Origin: Rikenellaceae bacterium
GTDB lineage: Bacteria > Bacteroidota > Bacteroidia > Bacteroidales > Rikenellaceae
Reading direction: 5' to 3'
Length of the DNA: 64,000 nucleotides
NCBI GenBank assembly: GCA_015060015.1
Contig: SUZG01000003.1
Span: 118,315-182,314 of the forward strand
Shown: one piece after another, positions 40,011 to 47,788 of the stretch
How positions within the stretch are numbered: the first letter of the stretch is position 1
Layout of the letters: every line of letters begins with the position of its first letter
Translations under genes and position numbers: made by a program
The notes under the pieces: model-generated
Told to the model about the DNA's origin: nothing
What the model saw: only the letters and a program-made list of their open reading frames with translations
Database searches by the model: none

Positions 40011-41555
40011 CTACGCCTGAATCTTCTGGAAGAGCTTGCGGAACGATACAGCATCATCAACCATTGCACGCAGAGCCTCAATCTTGATACGTTCCTGCTG
40101 CATAGTGTCGCGATGACGAACCGTAACAGTGCCGTCCTCCAAAGTCTGGTGGTCAACGGTCACGCAGAACGGAGTACCCACAGCATCCTGACGGCGGTAA
40201 CGCTTACCGATAGAGTCCTTCTCGTCGTAAGCCACCACATAGTCATACTTCAAGTCGTCGATAATCTGGCGAGCCAACTCCGGCAGACCGTCCTTCTTAA
40301 CCAAAGGCATAACGGCCACCTTCGTAGGAGCCAAAGCGGCAGGGATACGCAATACTACGCGCTCCTCGCCATTTTCCAGCTTCTCCTCGGTGTAGGCTGC
40401 CGACATAATCTGCAAGAACATACGATCCACACCGATAGAGGTCTCGACAACATAGGGAACATAGCTCTCGCCACGTTCAGCATCGAAGTACTGAATCTTC
40501 TTGCCCGAGAACTCCTGATGACGGCCCAAATCGAAATCGGTACGCGAGTGAATACCCTCAACCTCCTTGAAGCCGAATGGGAAGTTATACTCCACATCGG
40601 TAGCGGCATTGGCATAGTGAGCCAGCTTGTCGTGGTCGTGGAAACGATAGTTCTCGTCGCCAAAGCCCAAAGCACGGTGCCAAGCCATACGGGTATTCTT
40701 CCACTTGTTCCACCACTCCATCTCTGTACCGGGCTGCACGAAGAACTGCATCTCCATCTGCTCGAACTCACGCATACGGAAGATGAACTGACGAGCCACA
40801 ATCTCGTTACGGAACGCCTTACCAATCTGTGCGATACCGAAAGGCAACTTCATACGGCCGGTCTTCTGCACATTCAGATAGTTCACGAAGATACCCTGTG
40901 CAGTCTCGGGACGGAGATAGATAGTGTTGGCACCCTCGGCTGTTGAGCCCATCTGCGTAGAGAACATAAGGTTGAACTGACGCACATCGGTCCAGTTGCG
41001 AGTACCCGAGATGGGGCAAACAATCTCGCAGTCGAGGATAATCTGCTTCAACTCCTCCAAGTTGTTATCGTTCAAAGCCTCGGCAAAGCGAGTATGAACG
41101 GCATCACGCTTGGCAGCAATCTCCAGAACGCGAGGCGATGTAGCACGATACTGTGCCTCGTCGAAAGCATCACCGAAACGCTTCTTTGCCTTATCGACCT
41201 CCTTCTGAATCTTCTCGTCCTGCTTTGCCATCCAGTCCTCAATCAGGACATCGGCACGGTAACGCTTCTTTGAATCCTTGTTGTCAATCAACGGGTCGTT
41301 GAAGGCAGCCACGTGGCCCGATGCCTCCCAGGTTTTGGGGTGCATAAAGATAGCGGCATCGATACCCACGATATTCTCGTTGAGCTTAACCATCGAATCC
41401 CACCAGTAACGCTTGATATTGTTCTTCAACTCAACGCCATTCTGGCCATAATCATAAACGGCACCCAGACCGTCGTAAATCTCACTTGAAGGGAAGATAA
41501 AACCATACTCCTTGCAGTGTGCAATCAACTTTTTGAACAACTCCTCTTGTGTCAT
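40011..41555 (-). CDS. glyS: Glycine--tRNA ligase, dimeric type
   Basis: A 514-aa class II aminoacyl-tRNA synthetase of the alpha2 type (archaeal/eukaryotic-like, as in most Bacteroidetes). Motifs: ARQFIFRMREFEQMEMQFF (motif 2), the RPETAQGIFVNY glycine-binding loop, VVETSIGVDRMFL (motif 3), and a C-terminal anticodon-binding domain with VAVMPLVKKDGLPE. Preceded by its own promoter. Confidence 0.97.
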   Translation of the reverse strand: MTQEELFKKLIAHCKEYGFIFPSSEIYDGLGAVYDYGQNGVELKNNIKRYWWDSMVKLNENIVGIDAAIFMHPKTWEASGHVAAFNDPLIDNKDSKKRYRADVLIEDWMAKQDEKIQKEVDKAKKRFGDAFDEAQYRATSPRVLEIAAKRDAVHTRFAEALNDNNLEELKQIILDCEIVCPISGTRNWTDVRQFNLMFSTQMGSTAEGANTIYLRPETAQGIFVNYLNVQKTGRMKLPFGIAQIGKAFRNEIVARQFIFRMREFEQMEMQFFVQPGTEMEWWNKWKNTRMAWHRALGFGDENYRFHDHDKLAHYANAATDVEYNFPFGFKEVEGIHSRTDFDLGRHQEFSGKKIQYFDAERGESYVPYVVETSIGVDRMFLQIMSAAYTEEKLENGEERVVLRIPAALAPTKVAVMPLVKKDGLPELARQIIDDLKYDYVVAYDEKDSIGKRYRRQDAVGTPFCVTVDHQTLEDGTVTVRHRDTMQQERIKIEALRAMVDDAVSFRKLFQKIQA

Positions 41556-41614
41556 AATTTCTATATTTTTTGTTTTATTATTGTCCTAAAATTCGGGCTT
41601 TTTTGTCCAACCGA

Positions 41615-41622
41615 CAAAGATA
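41615..41622 (-). promoter_or_regulatory. Promoter -7 box for glyS
   Basis: CAAAGATA on the plus strand reads TATCTTTG on the minus strand, 59 bp upstream of the ATG. Confidence 0.6.
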
Positions 41623-41682
41623 CGAATTTTTGCCCGTTTTATAACACAATTTTGCACCTATTTTTCAGTAGATTTTATCATA

Positions 41683-41721
41683 GATAAAAAAATCGCCGAG
41701 GTTTGCACCCCGACGATAGTA
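41683..41721 (-). terminator. Terminator after the PEGA-like protein gene, copy 1
   Basis: On the minus strand ATCGTCGGGGT pairs with ACCTCGGCGAT around GCAA, followed by seven Ts. The whole 39-bp block is repeated exactly at 43019-43057. Confidence 0.88.
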
Positions 41722-41739
41722 TTTTTTGAAGATTTTTTG

Positions 41740-42630
41740 TTACTCCTCTTTCTTTATCATATCGAAGAATGAACTGATTTCCATCTGATCAATTGCCTGT
41801 CGAACATTGAATCGCTTTGTTTGGTCCAGATATCCATCACGACGTACCTTGATTTCAATCTGAACATCGCGTGAATTTTCGTAAGTCAAACCCAAAATAT
41901 TGAATGATCTAGTTTCCTCAAATGGAGTATATCCCAACCACGACTCATTTGTTGGTTTCACCTGATCAGGAACACTTGAAATAACTCGCCAATAGACACG
42001 AGCACCCTGCGGTTCTGATTCAAAATACCAACGGATAATAGTTCTCTCTAATGCTGTTTGACCCGGATTATCGCGTGATACCGCCTTTTGAGATTCTCCC
42101 TCTGGAATTGTATTATCTGGATCATTTGATTCTGAGTCCACAACTGCATAAGGATCTTTTTCAAACACGTGAAAGACACCATTTGGCCAAGTATATTTGT
42201 TATAATATGCTATTCTAGGGATAAATTCATACGTAACATCTGGGGCAACTTTCTCTTCACCTGTAACATATCCATTCTTCAAAAATTTAACAGAAATTTC
42301 GTTTTCTTCCTGTAATTTTGACAAATATGCTCTATTGGCATATACACCGGTAGGTTCTTTATAGTTAATTGGAATACGTGCCGTTACTGGCGTTACACCA
42401 ATAACCTTTCCATCAACCACCACTTTTGCCCCTTGCGGCTCACTATCAAATGATATTGTAATAGGAGAAGGTTTTCCTTCTCTCTCAAGAGCTTCTCTTT
42501 TTTCAGTAAGTTCTTGTTTTTTCAAGGCTTTCTGCTCTTTCTTTGTTAATTGTCCATACGCTTCAAAATCAGCGAACACTGCAATCAGTGCTAAAAGCGT
42601 AACTAATACGCCAAAATTCAATTTCTTCAT
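41740..42630 (-). CDS. Exported protein with two PEGA-like repeats
   Basis: A 296-aa exported protein with a signal peptide (MKKLNFGVLVTLLALIAV, cut near AYG). A lysine/glutamate helix follows (KKEQKALKKQELTEKREALE), then two PEGA-like beta modules: FDSEPQGAKVVVDGKVIG with TPVTARIP, and YFESEPQGARVYWRVI with LGYTPFEETRSF, a fold used for cell-surface and envelope interactions. The start at 42630 is preferred over the frame start at 42831, which would run through a structured leader. The gene is AT-rich compared with neighbours and is bracketed by two exact copies of a terminator. Confidence 0.7.
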   Translation of the reverse strand: MKKLNFGVLVTLLALIAVFADFEAYGQLTKKEQKALKKQELTEKREALEREGKPSPITISFDSEPQGAKVVVDGKVIGVTPVTARIPINYKEPTGVYANRAYLSKLQEENEISVKFLKNGYVTGEEKVAPDVTYEFIPRIAYYNKYTWPNGVFHVFEKDPYAVVDSESNDPDNTIPEGESQKAVSRDNPGQTALERTIIRWYFESEPQGARVYWRVISSVPDQVKPTNESWLGYTPFEETRSFNILGLTYENSRDVQIEIKVRRDGYLDQTKRFNVRQAIDQMEISSFFDMIKKEE

Positions 42631-42653
42631 TTGATTCTCAATTTTAATTGCCG

Positions 42654-42836
42654 TGTCCCGCGACGAAACAATAAATATCAAAAATATAAAAGCGTGGGAC
42701 AAAACTTTGAATTTGCTGTTGAGGTCTTCGACTACCTGTGGCACAAAAACAAAGTGAAGCCCACGCATACGCGTGAGCATCGACTTCACTTCTTTTGCCA
42801 CATTTTGAAATTGTCGAAGTTTCAACAGCAAGAATG
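42654..42836 (-). promoter_or_regulatory. Structured leader upstream of the PEGA-like gene
   Basis: Two inverted repeats lie between the candidate promoter and the ATG: GTCCCGCG with CGTGGGAC (42657-42703), and a large imperfect one of nearly 50 bp per arm, from TTGCTGTTGAGGTCTTCGAC (about 42715) to TTGTCGAAGTTTCAACAGCA (ending about 42834), with GTGGCA/TGCCAC and GTGAAG/CTTCAC conserved inside. If transcribed it would form a long stem-loop; regulation is possible but unproven. Confidence 0.55.
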
Positions 42837-42928
42837 TAAAGTTAATGCTTCTATATATTATTCACACCCACACTATGTGCGAGTATGCTAAATTCGTTTT
42901 ACGCTTTTTATATACCCATAGGCAATTA

Positions 42929-42966
42929 CTTTTTATTTTTATTTTTATTTTTATTATTATTATTTT
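42929..42966. repeat. Low-complexity TTTTTA and TTA tract
   Basis: Several TTTTTA units followed by TTA units, directly beside the candidate promoter of the PEGA-like gene. Such a tract could vary in length by slippage. Confidence 0.6.
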
Positions 42967-42969
42967 CTA

Positions 42970-42977
42970 CAAAGTTA
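42970..42977 (-). promoter_or_regulatory. Candidate promoter -7 box for the PEGA-like gene
   Basis: CAAAGTTA on the plus strand reads TAACTTTG on the minus strand, 339 bp upstream of the ATG, giving a long structured leader. No better box was found closer. Confidence 0.4.
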
Positions 42978-43018
42978 GTAATAATTTACATACCACACAA
43001 TATACACGCAATGTTTTT

Positions 43019-43057
43019 GATAAAAAAATCGCCGAGGTTTGCACCCCGACGATAGTA
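43019..43057 (-). terminator. Terminator downstream of radC, copy 2
   Basis: Exact 39-bp copy of 41683-41721, with the same stem, GCAA loop and T-run on the minus strand. Confidence 0.85.
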
Positions 43058-43103
43058 ATTTTCAGATGTTTTTTCGCTATAATGACCTACTCTCCTTTTG
43101 GAA

Positions 43104-43225
43104 CGGAATAGATTCTTACGCCTCTTTCGTCACTCTGAGGGAGCATTAGCGACCGTGAGAGTCTATTACATCAGAGATTCTCACGCAAAAACAAGTTTTG
43201 CTCAGAATGACGTTAAACACTTGTT
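43104..43225 (+). repeat. Family A MITE-like element, diverged copy A5
   Basis: It contains TTTCGTCACTCTGAGGGAGC, GCGACCGTGAGAGTCT, GAGATTCTCACGC and GCTCAGAATGACGTTAAAC, all shared with other family A copies. Termini are not well kept. It lies between the radC stop and the terminator copy. Confidence 0.65.
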
Positions 43226-43227
43226 AG

Positions 43228-43878
43228 CTACAACAGACCACTCTTGCGGAACGAGTAACTGCCCTCCGACGAGATGATAACGTGGTCGAGCAGATTGATA
43301 TCAAACAGTGCCGCTGCATCTTTAACACGCTGTGTGAGAGTCCGATCCGCACCACTCGGCTCGGCAGCACCCGACGGGTGATTATGCGTAAGGATGATAT
43401 TCGTAGCCAGCAGTTCCAGGGCACGCTTCACGACCAGACGATGATCCACTACGGTAGCCTGCACACCACCCTGACTTACTCGCTGGCGTTCAATCAGGCG
43501 ATTTGACGAGGTGAGATACAACACCCAGCACTCCTCGTGCTTCAACCCATCGAACAGCGGTCGCATAACCCTTGCAACATCGCCATCCGAGGAGATACTC
43601 TCAACATTTTGAGAGGTTGCAGCACCCACTCTACGCCCTATCTCCGCCGCCACAACCAACCTCTCGGCACGCTTCAAGCCCAGCCCCTCGGACATTCGCA
43701 GACGCGAGATTTCGGCGTGCGAGATATTAGCCAGCGAGCCATACTCCGACAGCAGAGCATCGGCCACCGCCAGCGGAGAACGCCTCTCATCGGCCGCCTC
43801 CACCATCAGTGCCAGCAGCTCCCTGTCATCAAGGCTTGCAACACCTCTCGACATCAATTTATTATGCAGATTTTTCAT
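43228..43878 (-). CDS. radC: RadC family JAB/MPN-domain protein
   Basis: A 216-aa protein. N-terminal helix-hairpin-helix region (ISHAEISRLRMSEGLGLKRAE) and a C-terminal JAMM metalloprotease-like domain with the metal motif ILTHNHPSGAAEPSGAD. Long annotated as a DNA-repair protein, but its actual role is unclear. The start overlaps the RNase III stop by 17 bp, so it is coupled to rnc. Confidence 0.93.
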   Translation of the reverse strand: MKNLHNKLMSRGVASLDDRELLALMVEAADERRSPLAVADALLSEYGSLANISHAEISRLRMSEGLGLKRAERLVVAAEIGRRVGAATSQNVESISSDGDVARVMRPLFDGLKHEECWVLYLTSSNRLIERQRVSQGGVQATVVDHRLVVKRALELLATNIILTHNHPSGAAEPSGADRTLTQRVKDAAALFDINLLDHVIISSEGSYSFRKSGLL

Positions 43879-45292
43879 CTGTCTTTACGATATTATCCTT
43901 TTTCGCAGAGTTTGCAGAGCTCTTTGCTCTTCTCCTTGCGGGTCTTTTCGTGCCCTCTTTTGCATCCTCTGTCGCACCCTCTTTTACACCCTCTGTCGCG
44001 GTTTCCGTCACACCCTCCGTTGCGGGCTCTTTTACCACCTCTTTATCCGACTTTGCAGGCCTTGCATTGCGACTGCGTCGAACTCTCTTGGTGCTCTTCT
44101 GCGGAGCTACATTTTCAGCACCGTCATTCGACTCACCATTGCCTTTGGATGGAGTGTTATCTTCAACGCCTTTCTCAACCTCATTTTCCATTACCTCTGC
44201 AACACTTTTGGCAGGTGCTTTCGGCTTTCTTTTTCTCTCCGTTTTTGCAGCAGCGGGCGTCTCTGCTGTCGCCTCATTCGCTACTGCGGGAGCACTGTTT
44301 TTACGAGAACGATTTCCGCGAGGCTTGGCCACTTTTTCGGCTTTCTCCTCCGTTGCAACCACCTCTTTTTCAGCGGAAGCAACCTCTGCAACCTCAACCT
44401 TTACTTCGGCAGGTTTAACATCATTCTCTACGGCCTCATTTCTGCGTTGCGGCTGGCTCTTTTTAGGCTTTTCGACTACCTGTTTTGGCATAGCCGCATC
44501 ACCCGACAACCTCAACTGCTGGGCTTCCAACACATCGAGCTTATCCATCAGTTTGGTGCAGTCGTCATCGCTTACTCCGTGAGCAACCGACGAAGCGGCA
44601 CGCTGCTCGGCCTCCTTCTTTGAGTCGCCGACACCATAGCCAACCTCGATATTATCAATCAGCACCTTACTGTAAAACGAGGGGTGCGTAGATGAAAAAT
44701 ACCTATCATTATGGGTCGAGAAGCGTATCGTGTGATGATTCTTCTGGCACCACTCTATCAGGCGGCTCTTGAAGTCGGTCTCTGCCTCGGTCAAATCATC
44801 AACCTTGATGTAATCAACAAAGATCTTGTTAATCAGCAGACGATTTACAAAGTCATAGCCCTGATCGAGGTAGATAGCTCCCATCATAGCCTCAAAAGCA
44901 TCGCCGTAGATATGTTTCTGCGACACATTATTCGATGTGTGCGAGATGACATAATCATCCAGACCGATACGCTTTGCAACGTCGTTCAGCGTCTGACGCG
45001 ACACCATCTTTGAACGCAGCTGCGTCAGGAAGCCCTCATCCTTATCGGGGAACTCAATAAAGAGATAATCGGATGTAACACTCTCTATCACAGCATCTCC
45101 CAGATACTCCAAGCGTTCATTGTTAAGCTGTCGGCCCTCCTCCGTTGCCACAGATGCCGACTTATGAATAAGGGCGACCTTATATAGTTCTATGTTATTC
45201 GGAATAAACCCGAACATATCATCAATAGCGGCATAAAACCGCTTATCCTTGCCGAAATTACGACGAAAAGGACGAAGAATAAAATCTATCAA
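43862..45292 (-). CDS. rnc: Ribonuclease III with a long disordered C-terminal tail
   Basis: A 476-aa protein, about twice the usual 230-250 aa. Residues 1-245 are a normal RNase III: the catalytic signature ERLEYLGDAVIES, the second acidic cluster GDAFEAMMGAIYLDQGY, and a dsRNA-binding domain ending VGDSKKEAEQRAASSVAHG. From about residue 270 a tail of about 200 residues follows, made of Lys, Arg, Ala, Glu, Pro and Val with basic patches (PRGNRSRKNS, TERKRKPKAPAK, RVRRSRNARPAK) and a repeat of TEGV/KEG units near the end. The tail could add RNA or ribosome binding. It has its own promoter, since acpP lies 363 bp upstream without fabF between. Confidence 0.93.
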   Translation of the reverse strand: MIDFILRPFRRNFGKDKRFYAAIDDMFGFIPNNIELYKVALIHKSASVATEEGRQLNNERLEYLGDAVIESVTSDYLFIEFPDKDEGFLTQLRSKMVSRQTLNDVAKRIGLDDYVISHTSNNVSQKHIYGDAFEAMMGAIYLDQGYDFVNRLLINKIFVDYIKVDDLTEAETDFKSRLIEWCQKNHHTIRFSTHNDRYFSSTHPSFYSKVLIDNIEVGYGVGDSKKEAEQRAASSVAHGVSDDDCTKLMDKLDVLEAQQLRLSGDAAMPKQVVEKPKKSQPQRRNEAVENDVKPAEVKVEVAEVASAEKEVVATEEKAEKVAKPRGNRSRKNSAPAVANEATAETPAAAKTERKRKPKAPAKSVAEVMENEVEKGVEDNTPSKGNGESNDGAENVAPQKSTKRVRRSRNARPAKSDKEVVKEPATEGVTETATEGVKEGATEDAKEGTKRPARRRAKSSANSAKKDNIVKTDEKSA

Positions 45293-45339
45293 CGTGGTAA
45301 ATATTTTGTCGTGTAAATAACAACCGTTGCCACCCGACC

Positions 45340-45347
45340 CAAAGATA
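45340..45347 (-). promoter_or_regulatory. Promoter -7 box for rnc
   Basis: CAAAGATA on the plus strand reads TATCTTTG on the minus strand, 47 bp upstream of the rnc ATG. Confidence 0.55.
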
Positions 45348-45414
45348 TCACAACCCCCTACGGCAAAGTATCGAAGTTGTCATATTGGAAAAATAAGTCC
45401 AAGGCGACAATAAA

Positions 45415-45469
45415 CAACAAAAAACAGGGCTAAATCGAAGGAGTTGTATCCTCCGACATAGCCCTAACT
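45415..45469 (-). terminator. Terminator after acpP and the possible small ORF
   Basis: On the minus strand AGGGCTA pairs with TAGCCCT, with an inner stem CGGAGG/CTCCTTCG; a TGTTTTTTG run follows. Confidence 0.65.
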
Positions 45470-45619
45470 CTCTTCGTAGAACGTTGTTGTTCCACTCACA
45501 CCGGATAGTTGCACAATCTCTCCTCGCAAAGATTCGAGAAAGCAGGACCGGTCATAATTTTTGATATCACACGCAAAGCAGGAATACGAGTTTTCGGCAA
45601 CCAATATGCACAACGTCAT
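45464..45619 (-). CDS. Possible 51-aa Cys-containing small ORF
   Basis: An open frame starting 36 bp after the acpP stop, preceded by GCGAGGTAGGGT. The product begins MTLCILVAENSYSCFACD and has four cysteines. It ends at the start of the terminator hairpin, so it would be the last frame of the acpP transcript. No homology is recognised, and it may simply be an untranslated 3' region. Apart from this ORF, the rnc promoter and the terminator, nothing is seen in 45293-45654. Confidence 0.2.
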   Translation of the reverse strand: MTLCILVAENSYSCFACDIKNYDRSCFLESLRGEIVQLSGVSGTTTFYEES

Positions 45620-45654
45620 ACCCTACCTCGCTGCGACTCTATCTATACGATAAA

Positions 45655-45891
45655 TTATTTCTTGTGAGCCTCAACGTAAGAGATAGCATCACCAACAGTA
45701 GCGATCTTCTCTGCGTCCTCATCAGGAATCTGAATGTCGAAAGCCTTCTCAAACTCCATAATCAACTCAACAGTGTCGAGTGAATCTGCACCCAAATGAG
45801 CAGTGAAACTTGCTTCGGGTACTACCTCCTCGGCCTTAACGCCCAACTTGTCAACGATAATCTCAACAACCTTTGACTGAATCTCTGACAT
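45655..45891 (-). CDS. acpP: Acyl carrier protein
   Basis: A 78-aa acidic protein carrying growing fatty acids on a 4'-phosphopantetheine attached to the Ser of [19 protein letters not shown]. Length and charge are typical. In many Bacteroidales fabF follows directly, then rnc; here fabF is absent from the interval. Confidence 0.97.
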   Translation of the reverse strand: MSEIQSKVVEIIVDKLGVKAEEVVPEASFTAHLGADSLDTVELIMEFEKAFDIQIPDEDAEKIATVGDAISYVEAHKK

Positions 45892-45960
45892 AATTTTACT
45901 TTTTTAGTTAAACAAATTTATTATTGATTGGTTTCAATCTTTTTTAAGCATATCGCAGTG

Positions 45961-45968
45961 CAAAAATA
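45961..45968 (-). promoter_or_regulatory. Promoter -7 box for acpP
   Basis: CAAAAATA on the plus strand reads TATTTTTG on the minus strand, 69 bp upstream of the acpP ATG. Confidence 0.5.
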
Positions 45969-45980
45969 ACACTTTTTTAT

Positions 45981-45988
45981 TAATTTTG
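45981..45988 (+). promoter_or_regulatory. Promoter -7 box for pepE
   Basis: TAATTTTG matches TAnnTTTG, 71 bp before the pepE ATG and divergent from the acpP box. Confidence 0.45.
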
Positions 45989-46059
45989 GCATTGGAAATG
46001 AAAAATTTTACTACGCCCATAGGTAATATTATTATTAAAACACTATAAACCAATTGATT

Positions 46060-46761
46060 ATGAACCTTTTACTCATTTCAAACTCTACCAATGCCGGAGA
46101 GGAATATCTGAAATATCCCATTGAGCAGATTGGTAAGTTCCTGCAAGGCGTCAAGGAGGTAGTTTTTGTCCCCTACGCTGCCGTTACATTTTCGTATGCC
46201 GCTTACGAGGCCAAAGTACAGGCTCGCTTCAACGAGATTGGTGTGAAGGTACGTTCGGTGCATCGTGCCAAGGACCCCCGCAAGATGATTCGCGAGGCGG
46301 AGGCCATCTGCGTCGGTGGCGGCAACACCTTTGCTCTTACGAAGAAGATGCAGGAGCAGGGCTTGATGAAGGCTATACTTCGCAAGATTAAGGATGGTAC
46401 GCCCTATGTAGGCTGGTCGGCAGGTAGCAATGTCAGCTGCCCCACCATCTGCACAACAAACGATATGCCTATCGTAGAGCCGGAGTCATTCAAGGCTATC
46501 GGTGCGGTTAAGTTCCAGATTAATCCCCATTATCTTGATGCCAACCCCGAGGGTCACGCAGGCGAGACTCGTGAGCAGCGTATCTTGGAGTATATCGAGG
46601 CTAACCCTCGTCGCTGGGTGGTAGGTCTTCGTGAGGGATGTATGCTGCACCTGCACGAGGGCAAGATGGAGCTTATAGGCCCTCGTCCGATGAGAATCTT
46701 CAAGAAGGGTGTCGATATTTTCGAGGTTAAGGCCGGCGACGATCTCTCATTCCTGTTGTAA
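46060..46761 (+). CDS. pepE: Dipeptidase E (alpha-aspartyl dipeptidase)
   Basis: A 233-aa S51-family serine peptidase that cleaves N-terminal Asp-X dipeptides. The nucleophile is Ser120 in YVGWSAGSNVSCP and the catalytic His157 is in FQINPHYLDA; both numbers equal those in the E. coli enzyme when translation starts at the ATG at 46060 rather than the TTG at 46054. Followed by yraN after 13 bp. Confidence 0.93.
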   Translation: MNLLLISNSTNAGEEYLKYPIEQIGKFLQGVKEVVFVPYAAVTFSYAAYEAKVQARFNEIGVKVRSVHRAKDPRKMIREAEAICVGGGNTFALTKKMQEQGLMKAILRKIKDGTPYVGWSAGSNVSCPTICTTNDMPIVEPESFKAIGAVKFQINPHYLDANPEGHAGETREQRILEYIEANPRRWVVGLREGCMLHLHEGKMELIGPRPMRIFKKGVDIFEVKAGDDLSFLL

Positions 46762-46774
46762 TTAACAAAGCATT

Positions 46775-47134
46775 ATGCCCTACAATGACAAAGCCCTCAC
46801 AGGGCGTCAAGGCGAAGATGTAGCTGTCGGCTGGCTAAGGGATAACGGCTATCTGCTACACGATCGCAATTGGCGTTGCGGACGCTATGAACTCGATATC
46901 GTAGCGGAGAGGCTCGGTATGATTCATATTGTGGAGGTCAAGACGCGTCGTGCCGGCTCTATGCTCACGCCCGAACAGACCATAACGCCGGCGAAGGAGT
47001 CCGCCCTGCGACGTGCTGCCGCAGCCTACCTTGCACAGCACCGGCTGGTGGGAGAGGTCGAGTTTGACCTTATTGCGGTAGATCATTTTCCTGACGGCGG
47101 CTGCGATGTGAGATTTATACCAAACATATTGTAG
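46775..47134 (+). CDS. yraN: UPF0102 (YraN) nuclease-like protein
   Basis: A 119-aa protein of the restriction-endonuclease-like fold. GRQGEDVAVGWLRDNGY at the start and the core YELDIVAERLGMIHIVEVKTR (E-x-K nuclease-type residues) define UPF0102. Biological role is unknown; fold suggests nucleic-acid processing. Shares a transcript with pepE and ends at a strong terminator. Confidence 0.92.
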   Translation: MPYNDKALTGRQGEDVAVGWLRDNGYLLHDRNWRCGRYELDIVAERLGMIHIVEVKTRRAGSMLTPEQTITPAKESALRRAAAAYLAQHRLVGEVEFDLIAVDHFPDGGCDVRFIPNIL

Positions 47135-47144
47135 CAGGCAACAA

Positions 47145-47178
47145 AAAAGCGGTTGAATTTCAACCGCTTTTCTTTTTA
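47145..47178 (+). terminator. Terminator after pepE-yraN
   Basis: AAAAGCGGTTGAA pairs with TTCAACCGCTTTT, then CTTTTT. Confidence 0.85.
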
Positions 47179-47258
47179 TCGTGTATCGCGTGACACAGAA
47201 CTACATATCACTCATCAGCCTCTCCAAGTTGCAGTGCAGCAACGATTTTTTAGAAAGA

Positions 47259-47756
47259 TTATCGTCTGCGGGGCCACTCTCCAATCTCCATATCGCGGAT
47301 ATCGTCACCATCGATGGTAAAGCGTATTGCCGTACGCACACTATGGAAACCATAAGCACCCGCCGCACCCGGATTGATATGCAGCAACTGATATACGGGG
47401 TCAAAGATGACTTTCAGAATATGCGAATGTCCCGCTACAAAAATATCGGGTTTGGCGGTCTGTATCATACGAACAGCCTTGGGCGAGTAGTGGCGTGGAT
47501 AGCCGCCGATATGGGTTATCAGCACCCGCTTACCTTCGCACTCAAAGCAGTTAAACTCGTCATAGACGCGTCGCATAACACCGCCATCGATATTGCCATA
47601 GACACATTTCAACGGCTTGAACGCAGCTATCTCGTCGGCCAGAGCCAGCGAGCCGAAGTCGCCGGCGTGCCATATTTCATCAACATCTTTCAGAAATTGA
47701 CGCAGTTGTTCATCAAACGTACCGTGAGTATCGGATATTACACCTATGCGTTTCAT
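47259..47756 (-). CDS. YfcE/MJ0936-type metallophosphoesterase
   Basis: A 165-aa phosphodiesterase. All five metal-binding motifs appear: VISDTHG, WHAGDFG, VYGNIDGG (GNCD-type), VLITHIGG and VAGHSH, as in the YfcE subgroup of calcineurin-like phosphoesterases. It forms a minus-strand run after the esterase and rarA. Physiological substrate unknown. Confidence 0.9.
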   Translation of the reverse strand: MKRIGVISDTHGTFDEQLRQFLKDVDEIWHAGDFGSLALADEIAAFKPLKCVYGNIDGGVMRRVYDEFNCFECEGKRVLITHIGGYPRHYSPKAVRMIQTAKPDIFVAGHSHILKVIFDPVYQLLHINPGAAGAYGFHSVRTAIRFTIDGDDIRDMEIGEWPRRR

Positions 47757-47788
47757 TGCTTATGACGGATGAAATTTTCTAACAATTT

